From contig JAQSWQ010000030.1 of NCBI GenBank assembly GCA_029266525.1, positions 1-64,000 on the forward strand: a stretch of DNA of 64,000 bases, read 5' to 3'. Shown here piece by piece: positions 52,406 to 62,040 of this stretch; positions within the stretch are counted from its first letter, which is position 1, and every line of letters begins with the position of its first letter. The translations under genes and the position numbers were made by a program. A model generated the notes under the pieces. That model did not search any database, was not told the DNA's origin, and worked only from the letters and a program-made list of their open reading frames with translations. Source of the DNA: Microvirga sp. Lineage in GTDB: Bacteria > Pseudomonadota > Alphaproteobacteria > Rhizobiales > Beijerinckiaceae.

Positions 52406-53203
52406 TCAAGCCTCGGCCGGCGCCCTGGGACGGCTGCGCACCCAAAGAGGCGCGAAGGCCTCGTCCTGACGCAGCGCGAGCCGCCCCTCGCGCACGAGCT
52501 CCAGCATCGCCGAGAAGGCGGAGGCTATGACGGTCGGGCGCTGCTCGGGCGCGGCGATGTAGCGGAGGAGGAAGCTGTCGAGCACAGTCCAGTCCCGGGC
52601 GATGCCGACAAGCCGCTCCAGCGCCTCGCGTGCCTCGACGAGCGACCATACCTGGCGCTTCGGCATCACCACGCGGGTGTTCATCTGCTTCTGCCGCTGC
52701 CGGGCATAGGCCGAGAGGAGATCGTAAAGGCTCGCCTCCCAGGCGACCTCCTTGCGAATCTGGAGCGGCTCCGGCGCGCCGCGGGCGAAGACGTCGCGGT
52801 TGAGCTGGGCGCGCTCCTCCATGCGTCTCGCGGCCTCGCGGATCGCCTCGAGCCGGCGCAGGCGCAGCGCGAGGGCAGTGGCAAGATCAGCCGCGCTCGG
52901 CTCGTCGCCCTTGGCGGTCTCAGGAAGCAGCAGGCGCGATTTCAGGTAGGCGAGCCAGGCCGCCATGACGAGGTAGTCGGCGGCGAGCTCGAGGCGCAGC
53001 TTGCGAGCTTCCTCGATGAAGACGAGGTACTGCTCGGCCAGCGCCAGAATCGAGATGCGGTGGAGGTCGACCTTCTGCCGGCGCGCAAGCTCGAGGAGGA
53101 GATCGAGCGGGCCTTCGAAGCCGTCGACATCGACATGCAGGGTCGGCTCGCCGGTCGCGCGCTCGGCAAGCTCCAGATCCTCGAAGGGTAACACCTCGGC
53201 CAT
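52406..53203 (-). CDS. scpA: Segregation and condensation protein ScpA
   Basis: A 265-residue kleisin: FEGPLDLLLELARRQKVDLH at the N-terminus, YLVMAAWLAYLKSRLLLP, and a C-terminal winged helix (VIASAFSAMLELVREGRLAL). It bridges the SMC heads. It is immediately followed by scpB and preceded by nagZ on the same strand. Confidence 0.95.
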   Translation of the reverse strand: MAEVLPFEDLELAERATGEPTLHVDVDGFEGPLDLLLELARRQKVDLHRISILALAEQYLVFIEEARKLRLELAADYLVMAAWLAYLKSRLLLPETAKGDEPSAADLATALALRLRRLEAIREAARRMEERAQLNRDVFARGAPEPLQIRKEVAWEASLYDLLSAYARQRQKQMNTRVVMPKRQVWSLVEAREALERLVGIARDWTVLDSFLLRYIAAPEQRPTVIASAFSAMLELVREGRLALRQDEAFAPLWVRSRPRAPAEA

Positions 53204-53241
53204 AGCCCAACTGATTCGCGCTGAATGCGAGCTTTGGCCGC

Positions 53242-54258
53242 TCAGGCGAGCGCCGCAAGCGCGGCCGCGAACCTCTGCCTTGCGTCCACAACATTCAGGG
53301 GCTCGGGAATGTGCCGGATCCGGGCGAGGGCCGCCTCGGCACGCCGGTTCGACTCGCCCGTAAGCTCGGGCGTCTCGGAGGCGACCGCCTCCATCTCGTC
53401 GAGGCGGCCATTGCAGTGAAGCGCCATGTCGCAGCCGGCGGCGAAGGCAGCGGCCGCGCGTTCGGCGAGGTTCCCGGCGAGCGCGTCCATCGAGAGGTCG
53501 TCGCTCATGACGAGGCCGTCATAGCGCAGATGCCCGCGGATCACGTCCCGCATCACCGCAGGCGACGTGGTCGCCGGGCGATCACGGTCGAGCGCCGCGT
53601 AGACGACATGCGCAGTCATCGCGAGCGGCATGTCGGCAAGGTGCCGGAAGGGCACGAAATCCTGGCGCTCGAGCTCCTCTCGGGGCGCATGCACGATGGG
53701 AAGGTCGTGGTGGCTGTCGGCGCCGGCGCGGCCATGGCCGGGAACGTGCTTGATGACGGGCAGCACACCGCCGGCGATCAGCCCCTCGGCGGCCGCCCGT
53801 CCGAGGATCGCCACGGTCTCCGGATCGCGGCCGTATGCGCGGTCGCCGATGACGTCGTGCGCGCCTTCGACCGGCACGTCCAGCACCGGCACGCAATCGA
53901 CATTGATCCCGACCTCGCGCAGGTCGTGGGCCATCAGCCGGGCGCCGAGCCGCGCGATCTCGCGCTGGAAAAGCGAGTCGTTCCCGGCAATCCGACCATA
54001 GGCCCGGCCAGGCGGATAGGCCGGCCAATGCGGCGGCCCCATCCGCTGCACGCGCCCGCCCTCCTGGTCGATCAGGATCGGCGCGTCATCCCGTGCGACG
54101 GTCTCGCGCAAAGCCTGCGTCAGCGCCCTCACCTGTCCGGGCGCCTCGATGTTGCGCTTGAAAAGGATGAAGCCCCAGGGCTTGGAGGCGCGGAAGAACG
54201 CGGCCTCGTCCTCCGTGAGGGCCGGGCCGGAGCAGCCGGCAATGAAGGCGCGGGTCAT
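53242..54258 (-). CDS. nagZ: Beta-N-acetylhexosaminidase NagZ
   Basis: A 338-residue family 3 glycoside hydrolase. Seen: FILFKRNIEAPGQVRALTQALR, IDQEGGRVQRMGPPHWPAYP, KHVPGHGRAGADSHHDLP with the catalytic histidine/aspartate loop, and MSDDLSMDALAGNL with the catalytic aspartate. It removes N-acetylglucosamine from muropeptides in peptidoglycan recycling. It is cytoplasmic (no signal peptide). Confidence 0.95.
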   Translation of the reverse strand: MTRAFIAGCSGPALTEDEAAFFRASKPWGFILFKRNIEAPGQVRALTQALRETVARDDAPILIDQEGGRVQRMGPPHWPAYPPGRAYGRIAGNDSLFQREIARLGARLMAHDLREVGINVDCVPVLDVPVEGAHDVIGDRAYGRDPETVAILGRAAAEGLIAGGVLPVIKHVPGHGRAGADSHHDLPIVHAPREELERQDFVPFRHLADMPLAMTAHVVYAALDRDRPATTSPAVMRDVIRGHLRYDGLVMSDDLSMDALAGNLAERAAAAFAAGCDMALHCNGRLDEMEAVASETPELTGESNRRAEAALARIRHIPEPLNVVDARQRFAAALAALA

Positions 54259-54301
54259 GGCTCGCCGGACAAGCGCGTCGGCCGCAGGGAAGTCCGCGCT
54301 T

Positions 54302-55723
54302 TCAGTTCTTGGCGACGAAGCAGTTGCCGCCGGCGCCCTTCACCTTCGTGCAGAGGTCGGAGGCGTCGTCCTTCGACATCGGACCGACCCGCACGCGATA
54401 GAGCGTCTTGCCGTCGACCTCCGCGGTGCGCACGAGAGCCGAACGTCCGCCGAGCACGCCGGCGTATTTGCGCTGGAGCGCCTGAGCCTGCGCGCGAGCG
54501 GTCTCCTCGGTGGTGGTGACCGAAAGCTGGACGGCAAAGCCGCCCGCCGCGCTCGTGGTCTCGGCCGCGTCGGCTCCGCGGGGCGCGGAAGCCGGTGCGA
54601 CGGCCGCGCTGCGGTTGGGTGCGGACGGCGTGGCGGCGCTTGGGGCGACGGCCGGAGGGGCGCTCGGCGGCGCGGCACTGGCGGGCGGCGGCCGCACGGC
54701 GGCGGGGGGCGGCGACGGCGTCGCGGTCGTGCTCGGCCCGGTGGTGCGAGACGGCTGCGGCGGAGCCGCAGCAGGCGCGGCCGGAGCCGGGGTCGTGCCA
54801 TTCGAGGAGCCCTGGGAGGCGGCCGCCTGAGGCGGGCGCGCCGTGGCGGGCGGCATGATCGGCGGCTCCGGGGCGGCGGCCTGATCGGGACCCACGATCG
54901 TGCCGTCGGGCCGGACCGCAACCGTGCGCACGCGGCGCGGCTCGCCGAGGCTCGCCACGGCGTTGTTCGGCGCGGAGGCGGTCGGGCCGGGGCTCGGAGG
55001 CACCATCGCGGGCGCCGAAGGCACCGGCTGCGTGCCGTTCGGAGCCGCCTGGGCAGAGCGCGCGGCCTGCTGCACGTCGACCGGCTGCTCCTCGCGATTG
55101 ACGACCCGGGTCTGCTTGTCAGGACCGCTCCGCTCATAGACCTGGGCGTTCTGGTTCGGGATCTCGACGCCGCCGGGGTTCTCGGGCTTGATCTTGAGCG
55201 GGTCGCTCTCGGCCTTGATGATCGGAGGCTCGCCACCGACGGTTGCGACCGGTCGATTGCGCATCATCAGCGCGCCCGAGACCGCCGCGACCGCCGTGCC
55301 GAGCACCAGCGCCACGGTCAAGAGGCCACGCCGCGAGCGGCGGGATTCGGGCGGCTGCAGCTCATGCAAAGCCGTGTCGTAGGGAGCCTCGGCGGGCGCG
55401 GCGTAGTCCGCCGCCGAGGGAGCGTAGCCTCCACCGATCCGGTCTGCGAGCGTGACCGCCGCGGGGGCCGCGGCATGGGCGTGCGGCGCGCTCCCATACG
55501 GGTCCGCTGAGGCGAAGAAGCTCTCGTCCTCGAAGCGGGCGGCGGGGTTCGCCGGCTGCCGCTCCGCCGCGAGCAGGGTTCTGAAGGGATCGTTCTGGCC
55601 GACGATCCGCGCGAGCTCGGCCAAGGGGTCGCTCTTCGAGAGCGGCGACTGGAGCTGCGTCTGCTTCAGCTGCCGCTCGATCTCGTCGAGGTCGAGCACG
55701 AGGCGCTGGGTCGATTGAGCCAT
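54302..55723 (-). CDS. SPOR-domain membrane protein
   Basis: A 473-residue bitopic protein. A cytoplasmic N-terminus of about 150 residues precedes one membrane helix (GLLTVALVLGTAVAAVSGALMM). A Pro/Ala-rich periplasmic linker leads to a C-terminal SPOR domain (FAVQLSVTTTEETARAQAQA to YRVRVGPMSKDDASDLCTKV). SPOR domains bind denuded glycan at the division site, so it is probably a division protein. Directly upstream of the start a hairpin (GGGCGGCC / GGCCGCCC) holds the ribosome-binding GGAAGG in its loop. Confidence 0.9.
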   Translation of the reverse strand: MAQSTQRLVLDLDEIERQLKQTQLQSPLSKSDPLAELARIVGQNDPFRTLLAAERQPANPAARFEDESFFASADPYGSAPHAHAAAPAAVTLADRIGGGYAPSAADYAAPAEAPYDTALHELQPPESRRSRRGLLTVALVLGTAVAAVSGALMMRNRPVATVGGEPPIIKAESDPLKIKPENPGGVEIPNQNAQVYERSGPDKQTRVVNREEQPVDVQQAARSAQAAPNGTQPVPSAPAMVPPSPGPTASAPNNAVASLGEPRRVRTVAVRPDGTIVGPDQAAAPEPPIMPPATARPPQAAASQGSSNGTTPAPAAPAAAPPQPSRTTGPSTTATPSPPPAAVRPPPASAAPPSAPPAVAPSAATPSAPNRSAAVAPASAPRGADAAETTSAAGGFAVQLSVTTTEETARAQAQALQRKYAGVLGGRSALVRTAEVDGKTLYRVRVGPMSKDDASDLCTKVKGAGGNCFVAKN

Positions 55724-55804
55724 GGGCGGCCGGACCTTCCGTTGGGCGAACGCGGCCGCCCGAACGACCCGAGACTACCGCCAGTCTGCCGGGCGACGCG
55801 ATCC

Positions 55805-57559
55805 TTATCGCATCTCGTCGGGCGCCGTGACGCCAAGGATGGCGAGACCCGAGGCGAGCACGCAGCGGACCGCGTGCACCAAGGCGAGCCTTGCCTGTGT
55901 CGATGGTTTATCGCTTTGATTAACAAACCGTAATTGCGGCAAGTCTTTGCCCTTGTTCCACAAGGCATGGAAGGCGCCGGCGAGGTCGTAAAGGTAAAAA
56001 GCGAGCCGGTGCGGCTCGTGGCTGTCGGCCGCGCCCTCGACCACCCGCGGATATTGGGCGAGGTGGCGGATGAGGCCGAGCTCGCTCGGGTCGGCGAGCT
56101 GGGCGGGATCGACCTCGGCAAGCGTACCGGGCGAGAAATCCGCGCCCGGGAAGGCCTCTGCGGCCTGGCGGAACACCGAGGCGCAGCGGGCATGCGCGTA
56201 TTGGACGTAGAAGACCGGGTTGTCCTTCGATTGCTCGAGCACCTTCTGCAGGTCGAAATCGAGCGACGCATCGTTCTTCCGGAACAGCATCATGAAGCGG
56301 ACGGCGTCCTTGCCGACTTCATCAACAACTTCACCAAGCGTCACGAAGTCTCCGGCCCGCTTCGACATTTTAACCGGCTCACTGGCCCGCAATAAGCGCA
56401 CGAGCTGGCACAGCTTGACGTCGAGCTCAGCCTCTCCGCCGCTCACCGCAGCGACCGCCGCCTTCATCCGTTTGACGTAGCCGCCGTGATCGGCGCCCCA
56501 GACGTCGATCATCGTCCTGAAGCCGCGCTCGAGCTTGGAGCGGTGATAGGCGATATCGGCCGCGAAATAGGTGTAGGAACCGTCCGACTTGAGCAGCGGC
56601 CGGTCGACATCATCGCCGAAGGCGGTTGCCCGGAACAGCGTCTGCTGGCGGTCCTCCCAATCCTCGATCGGCTGGCCCTTGGGCGGCGGCAGCCGGCCCT
56701 CATAAACCAGGCCGCGGCGCTTAAGCTGCTCGATAGTCTCGCGAATCTGATCCGTCTCGCCCGCGAGCGAGCGCTCGGAGAAGAACACGTCGTGGCGGAT
56801 GTCGAGCGCCGCGAGGTCCTCGCGGATCATCATCATCATCGCCTCGATCGCGGCCTCGCGGACGATCGGCAGCCATTCGCTTTCGGGCTTGTCGACGAGC
56901 GAGCGGCCGAAGCGCGCGGCAAGCGCCTCGCCCACCGGCTTCAGATATTCGCCGGGATAGAGCCCGTCGGGAATTTGCACTTGTTCGCCAAGGGCTTCGC
57001 GGTAGCGGAGATGGGCCGAGCGGGCGAGCACATCGACCTGCGCGCCGGCGTCGTTGATGTAGTACTCGCGGGCGACGCGATAGCCTGCGAAGGAGAGAAG
57101 GCTCGCGAGGGCGTCCCCGAACACCGCGCCGCGGCCATGCCCGACATGCAGGGGGCCGGTCGGATTGGCCGAGACGTATTCGACGTTCACCGGGCCGCTG
57201 TCCGTGCGCTCGCCGCGCCCGAAGGCCGGGCCCTCCCGGAGCAGGGCCCGGAGCACCTCGCCGTACAGCTCGGGGTTCAGCCTCAGATTGATGAATCCCG
57301 GACCGGCGACCTCGGCAGCCGCGACTTGACCGTCCTTGCGCAGCTCCGCGGCGATCGCCTCGGCAAGCGCCCGCGGGTTCATGCGCGCTTCCTTGGCGAG
57401 CACCATGGCCGCGTTGGTGGCAAGATCGCCGTGGGAGGGATCGCGCGGGGGCTCGACCAGCACGCGGCCGAGATCGAGGCCGGGCGGCAGCGCTCCCGTC
57501 GCGGCAAGCCGCTCGAGGGCCTCGCGCAGGCGGGCCTCGAACAGTCGGAAGATGTTCAT
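55805..57559 (-). CDS. argS: Arginyl-tRNA synthetase
   Basis: A 584-residue class I synthetase from ATG 57559; the listed ORF extends 20 codons further. The N-terminal Add1 domain ends at GPGFINLRL. The HIGH-type motif is [20 protein letters not shown], the KMSKR-type motif [15 protein letters not shown], and a helical anticodon-binding domain ends the protein. Length typical. It precedes the SPOR gene. Confidence 0.96.
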   Translation of the reverse strand: MNIFRLFEARLREALERLAATGALPPGLDLGRVLVEPPRDPSHGDLATNAAMVLAKEARMNPRALAEAIAAELRKDGQVAAAEVAGPGFINLRLNPELYGEVLRALLREGPAFGRGERTDSGPVNVEYVSANPTGPLHVGHGRGAVFGDALASLLSFAGYRVAREYYINDAGAQVDVLARSAHLRYREALGEQVQIPDGLYPGEYLKPVGEALAARFGRSLVDKPESEWLPIVREAAIEAMMMMIREDLAALDIRHDVFFSERSLAGETDQIRETIEQLKRRGLVYEGRLPPPKGQPIEDWEDRQQTLFRATAFGDDVDRPLLKSDGSYTYFAADIAYHRSKLERGFRTMIDVWGADHGGYVKRMKAAVAAVSGGEAELDVKLCQLVRLLRASEPVKMSKRAGDFVTLGEVVDEVGKDAVRFMMLFRKNDASLDFDLQKVLEQSKDNPVFYVQYAHARCASVFRQAAEAFPGADFSPGTLAEVDPAQLADPSELGLIRHLAQYPRVVEGAADSHEPHRLAFYLYDLAGAFHALWNKGKDLPQLRFVNQSDKPSTQARLALVHAVRCVLASGLAILGVTAPDEMR

Positions 57560-57894
57560 GACGACCTCATCGACGCGCGACCGCGCGCCGCCCCAGGGCC
57601 GCGGCCATAGCAAGGCCAAGCCAGGGTGTCAGCCCTCCTCCTCCTCCTCTCTCCCGGATGGGAGGGGGTATAGTGATAACGGTGTAAGCGAACCAGTCTT
57701 GACCAGGGTGAGCTGAGTTAAAGGTTGTCCGTGTCGTAGTCACGGGACAACTGAGGAAGCCCCTCCCGCGGGATCGGGAGCGCAGCGTCCCACGGATTTT
57801 CATGCTTCGAGGATGCCAGAACTCGTGGGCTGTAGCGGATCACAATCGCACACCTACGAAGGTCTGGGAAATCAGCCCGTTGGGATTATTGGGC
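57560..57894. other. Gene-free gap upstream of argS with two hairpins
   Basis: No gene is supported. CTCTCCC-GGAT-GGGAGGGG near 57650 and GTTGTCCGTG with CACGGGACAAC (57725-57752, one bulge) are stable hairpins. Base composition falls here, at the left edge of the segment inserted between argS and dgt. Confidence 0.5.
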
Positions 57895-58332
57895 CTATTG
57901 GGTGCGTTCTGGACGATCCTCTTGCACGTTTCGCACAGTCGGATCAGACGCCAACCGCTCCACCCCACGAGCGGTCAGTTCCATGACCACGTACGGTGTT
58001 CCCTCAATGGGCTGGATAACTGGGGCGTCGGGGCCGCGCAGGCGATCTATGAGCCGCTTTTTTGCGGTCTCGACCTGCGGACTCGTCTCATCCCCGTGCT
58101 CAGGAGGGGCTACACTGACGATCGCACGGACGCCGCCGTACTGAGCGGCGTTAGCCTTCAGAGTCTTTAGCTTGCTCTCAAGTGTGGCGCTCTTGGATGG
58201 TAGTGATTCAGTGGCCATAAGCTCCGCAATAAGGAAATGAGGAAATGCAAGGAAGATACCGCAGCATACGACGACGCACCATCCTCGCGCTCCCGTCGCG
58301 TGGCCCTCTCGATCTAGGCGGCCATACCACAT
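57895..58332 (-). CDS. Stand-alone I9 propeptide-like protein (protease inhibitor/chaperone)
   Basis: A 145-residue protein. A hydrophobic segment near residues 18-40 (GWCVVVCCGIFLAFPHFLIA) can act as a signal peptide; alternatively ATG 58218 starts a cytoplasmic form. The C-terminal half (VRAIVSVAPP to NVQEDRPERTQ) aligns with the propeptide of the adjacent subtilisin-like gene: PIEGTPYVVMEL against PIHDMPFIVLEV, and VRNVQEDRPE against VAAVQEDIPE. Such stand-alone I9 proteins inhibit or fold subtilisins in trans. It lies 110 bases downstream of the protease gene on the same strand. Confidence 0.75.
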   Translation of the reverse strand: MWYGRLDREGHATGARGWCVVVCCGIFLAFPHFLIAELMATESLPSKSATLESKLKTLKANAAQYGGVRAIVSVAPPEHGDETSPQVETAKKRLIDRLRGPDAPVIQPIEGTPYVVMELTARGVERLASDPTVRNVQEDRPERTQ

Positions 58333-58441
58333 GCTTTACAGCGTCCTTCGGGCTCAGCCATTGTTCGTTGAGGCCAAACCGGACCACCACCCCTTACACC
58401 CTTTGAGCCCCCGAAGAAAGGGAGCGTTTCAGAACGACCCT

Positions 58442-60870
58442 TTATCGCGCTCCGAGTGCAAAAAGTTGGTCCGCTGGTGACTTCAAGTCGTACCCACCAA
58501 TGCCGTTCCCCGGGTCACCTTGTGCGTAAACCGGCGCGAACTTACCGGATCCATCCTTCTTCAAAAGCCAAATCGTCCCCGTTCCCGGTCGATAAAGGCC
58601 GAGATGATCGAGCTTTCCATTGCCGTCATAGTCAAAAGCGAACACTCGATCGGCTGGCGACTTAAGATCGTATCCGCCAATGCCATTCCCCGGATCACCT
58701 TGCGCATAAACCGGCGCGAACTTTCCGGATCCATCTTTCTTAAGAATCCAGATGGTCCCCGTTCCCGGTCGATACAGAGCGAGATGATCAAGCTTCCCGC
58801 TGCTGTCATAGTCGAAAGCGAACGCACGGTCGGTTGGAGACTTCAGGTCATACCCACCGATGCCGCTTCCCGGATCTCCTTGCGCGTAAACCGGCGTGAA
58901 TTTGCCAGTGGGATCTTTCTTCAAAATCCAGATCGTGCCCGTTCCGGGCCGATACAGAGCGAGATGATCAAGCTTCCCGCTGCTGTCGTAGTCGAAAGCG
59001 AACGCTCGGTCGGCTGGAGACTTCAAGTCATACCCGCCGATACCGCTTCCCGGATCTCCTTGGGCATAGACCGGCGCGAACTTACCCGTCGGATCCTTTC
59101 TCAAAATCCAGATCGTGCCCGTTCCGGGCCGATACAGCGCGAGATGATCGAGCTTGCCGCTGCTGTTATAATCGAAGGCGAACGCTTGGTCCGCCGGTGA
59201 CTTTAGATCGTACCCGCCAACGCCGCTACCGGGATCACCTTGCGCGTAAACGGGTGTGAAATCCCCACACGCGTCATTTCTCAAGGTCCAGATGGTCCCG
59301 GTACCTGGCCGGTAGAACACTACGTGGTCCAGCTTCCCGCTGCTATCGTAGTCGAAAGCGAACGCTCGGTCGGCTGGGGACTTCAGGTCATACCCACCGA
59401 TACCGCTTCCCGGATCCCCTTGGGCGTAGACAGGCGTGAACTTACCGGCCCCGTCCTTCTTCAGGATCCAGATCGTGCCCGTGCCCGGCCGGTACAAAGC
59501 CATTTGCCTTGGTTCGCTGTGCCGCTGCTGGAGTTTTTCGAGCGCCGCCGCGACATCGATACGAGGCCGAGCAATGCCATTCGGTATGCGAGTGTCTACG
59601 ATACTTCGCCCGTTCCCTTTCAACGCGTTCTCAACATCGTCGACCGTGGAATTGGTGCAAACGGACCGAAGCGCTGTGATTGCACCGGCGACATGTGGAG
59701 TCGCCATGGACGTACCATTGAAGGGAGCGAACCCCCCGCCTGGAACCGATGAGTTAATACTGGAGCCCGGCGCCAAGAGATCAACCATTGATGCGCTGTT
59801 CGAAAACGACGAAAGGGAGTCAGTTTTCGTCGTCGCTCCGACCGTTACGGCTTCGGTAATGCAGCCGGGTGAGTTCACGGCGTTGGTGAAGCCGTCATTG
59901 CCCGACGCAATTACGGTTGCGATCCCCATCCCGCGCAGTGTCTGGATGATTGGACGGCGAGTATCGGCGGCGCACGGGTTTGTCTGCATGCCGCCGCCGA
60001 GGCTCATATTGGCAGCTGAGATCCCGCCTACGGGACCACGGGCGAGGTCTCGCACGTGTCCAAGCGCCCTGATTTGGTCCGATGGAAAGGTGAGGGTGCA
60101 CGGAGAGGCTTCACCCGCATTTGCGCAGGGCGTTGGCCCGCCTGCGCGATCGTCGAAGCGGCTAAATACCTGAACGGCAATAATGTTGGCGTCGGGAGCC
60201 ATCCCCGAAAAGTTCGCGCCGCGACCGGCGGCAATACCCGCTACATGTGTCCCGTGATTGCACCCGCTCACGCCGCACGGCGCCCCGCGCCAGGGCCAAC
60301 CTGTTGATTGCTCCCGTCGGGACACACGGTGGTCGAACCCTGGCTCGGCGAACTCGTCGAAAAGCAAGCTTCAGCCGTCACTCTTCCTGCCAAAAAAGGG
60401 TGGCTCGCATCGACGCCGGTGTCGAGAATGGCCACAGCCCTGCCAGCGCCGCGTGCACCTCTTGCCCATGCATCCGGCGCCCGAACAAGCGGGCCGCTTT
60501 GCGCTAGCACGGCCTTTTCAGGGATGTCCTCCTGGACTGCGGCGACATCGCCGCTTTCGATCAGCCGCTGCAATTCAGCGCTACTAACCTCCAAGACAAT
60601 GAACGGCATATCATGGATCGGCTCGACTCGTAGAGCGTTCGCGGCGAGCATACTCGCGGCGATGCGCGATTTCGCGGCGGCAGCTTCCGGCGTCTGAACG
60701 CCAGTGGCAGCTTGCGGCGCGCGCACAGCGGCGATGACTCTTATCAAGGGTTTGGTCGAGGCGGCAGCCCGAACCGCCGCAGCGCCTTGAACTTGGTCTT
60801 GAGCCTCTGCATTGGGTCCGGCCAGCAGCAAAACAAAGGCCGCAGCAAACGCTCCTAATGTTCGTGCCAT
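58442..60870 (-). pseudogene. Subtilisin-like (S8) protease with FG-GAP-like repeats, frameshifted
   Basis: ATG 60870 (GAGGAG upstream) opens a signal peptide (GAFAAAFVLLLAGPNAEAQ), an I9 propeptide and the catalytic aspartate in AILDTGVD (near residue 150). The frame then ends. In another frame follow the histidine (NHGTHVAGIAAG), the serine (NGTSMATPHVAG) and six copies of a 60-residue repeat (YRPGTGTIWILKKD, YAQGDPGSGIGGYDLKSP, DYDSSGKLD). One more base in the C4 run at 60283-60286 (G4 in sense) would give 809 residues. DYDSSGKLD resembles the calcium loop of FG-GAP repeats. Composition is lower in GC than its surroundings, so it was probably acquired. Confidence 0.85.
58445..59505. repeat. 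Six near-identical 180-bp repeats within the protease gene
   Basis: The unit recurs every 180 bases in frame, with copies differing at a few positions such as Gly-Ser versus Gly-Asn and Asp-Pro-Thr versus Asp-Gly-Ser. The last copy is cut short by the stop. Close identity points to recent duplication, so copy number may vary between strains. Confidence 0.9.
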
Positions 60871-61465
60871 CGAACGCACTCCTCTTTGACCAGCTGAACC
60901 CGTTGCAGGAACCTCAAGTCCCGCACGCAAGCAGCACGCGTGCATACGATAAGAGTCCCATCCAAACCCGGCGTTGTCAAGCCAGGGTAGCTTGACTGTA
61001 GGTTTGCGGCCAGGAGCTATGACGCGGAGTGGCAGCTAACGTCCCAATACAGTGTCTACGACACGGTGCGGCGTGGGGCGGGAGCCCATTTAACGGCCCC
61101 TACATCACCCAGCAGTTTCCGTTGCACAGTGACGGGTGATGCCCTCTTTTTTCGTGGCGGCGCCCCCGCCGCCTTTGGGGGCCTGCTTGCGTGTTGCGCG
61201 AGGGCCCTGCCTCACCCCACTCGGGCTTACGCCCGAGTGGGCTCTGTCCCGTTCGGGAGAGCGGGTGCGCCACCCCCCCCCCGGGAGTGCCCGGGCGAAG
61301 GTGCGGCAATGTCAAAGAGCGAAGCGGGGGGAGCAGGACGCCAGGGCCGGCTCGATATTTTTTGAACGCCAGGACACCTGGCGTCCCGCACGGCGATTTC
61401 TGTTCCAAGGCCTTCCTGGCCCGTAGGAGCGTGCTATCTCCAAAGGGCAACGCAGGCATGGGGTG
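60871..61465. other. Gene-free stretch with strong hairpins and a C10 run
   Basis: No gene is supported. It holds CCCACTCGGGC-TTAC-GCCCGAGTGGG (61215-61240), a run of about ten C near 61269, and ACGCCAGG-ACA-CCTGGCGT near 61365 with a third GGACGCCAGG copy 30 bases before it. The ORFs across it look like translations of repeats. It may be the remnant of a mobile element. Confidence 0.5.
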
Positions 61466-61801
61466 TTACAGAATCGCCTCGACACCCTTTGCTTTCGCAA
61501 GCGAGAGGAGCTTGAGGGATGGTCCGCTCGGCCGCTTCTCGCCGCGCTCCCACTGGCTTACGAGCGACGTCCCAACATTGAGCGTGAGCGCGAAGATCGC
61601 TTGGCTCATATGGGCTTGCTCGCGGATGCTCTTAATGTCTTCCGGCTTGAGGTCCTCCACCGGGGTGAGACAAGCGGCGTCGAACCGGCGCATCGTGGCC
61701 TTGTCGACGGCGCCTGCCTTGTGCAGGCCCTGCATGGCCAGATGAGCGCTCCGCAGCGCCTCGCTCCGGTACGTCCGCCGCTTGCTCGTGCCCTGCTTCA
61801 T
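61466..61801 (-). CDS. HigA-type XRE-family antitoxin/regulator
   Basis: About 111 residues from ATG 61801. The C-terminal helix-turn-helix reads IKSIREQAHMSQAIFALTLN then SLVSQWERGEKRPSGPSLKL, the pattern of HigA/NadS-like antitoxins that pair with RelE-type toxins. The start overlaps the stop of the decayed toxin by four bases (ATGA). A 29-base palindrome upstream is the likely operator. It appears intact. Confidence 0.85.
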   Translation of the reverse strand: MKQGTSKRRTYRSEALRSAHLAMQGLHKAGAVDKATMRRFDAACLTPVEDLKPEDIKSIREQAHMSQAIFALTLNVGTSLVSQWERGEKRPSGPSLKLLSLAKAKGVEAIL

Positions 61802-61956
61802 GTTCCTGCGACCGGGATCCATTCCTTGGCTTCCACCAGCGCCGCGACCGTCCCCTCGGCGAGCGCCGCCACATGCTTCGCAAGCTCCCGATCATCTCCT
61901 CTTCGCCCGTTCCCGACGGGCAAGCCGCGCGAACCGCTCGTCTTGAATACCTGCAT
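61798..61956 (-). pseudogene. Remnant of a RelE/HigB-type toxin
   Basis: ATG 61956 opens MQVFKT, the usual start of HigB-like toxins (PF06296 type) paired with this antitoxin class. The continuation expected next, ERFARLARRERAK, is found in another frame. The original frame resumes with RELAKHVAALAEGTVAALVE and ends at the antitoxin start. Only 52 codons remain of about 120, so the RNase core is deleted and the toxin must be dead. Confidence 0.65.
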
Positions 61957-61971
61957 CCCCTAGCCCCGAGC

Positions 61972-62000
61972 TGATCTATAGCACCGGGTGCTATAGATCA
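61972..62000. promoter_or_regulatory. 29-bp perfect palindrome, toxin-antitoxin operator
   Basis: TGATCTATAGCACC, a central G, then GGTGCTATAGATCA. It lies 16 bases upstream of the toxin start and includes TATAG-type promoter bases, the expected place for HigA binding and autorepression. Confidence 0.75.
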
Positions 62001-62040
62001 AGACGAATGCCGGGTTTTTGTCGCGCACAGAACTCGGCCC

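Noticed and set aside
61337-61385. ACGCCAGG-ACA-CCTGGCGT as an intrinsic terminator
   Set aside because: The T run precedes the hairpin on the plus strand and becomes an A run after it on the minus strand, so neither direction fits.
61100-61459. 119-residue minus-strand ORF
   Set aside because: It runs through hairpins, repeats and a C10 run, with no start signal or protein-like features.
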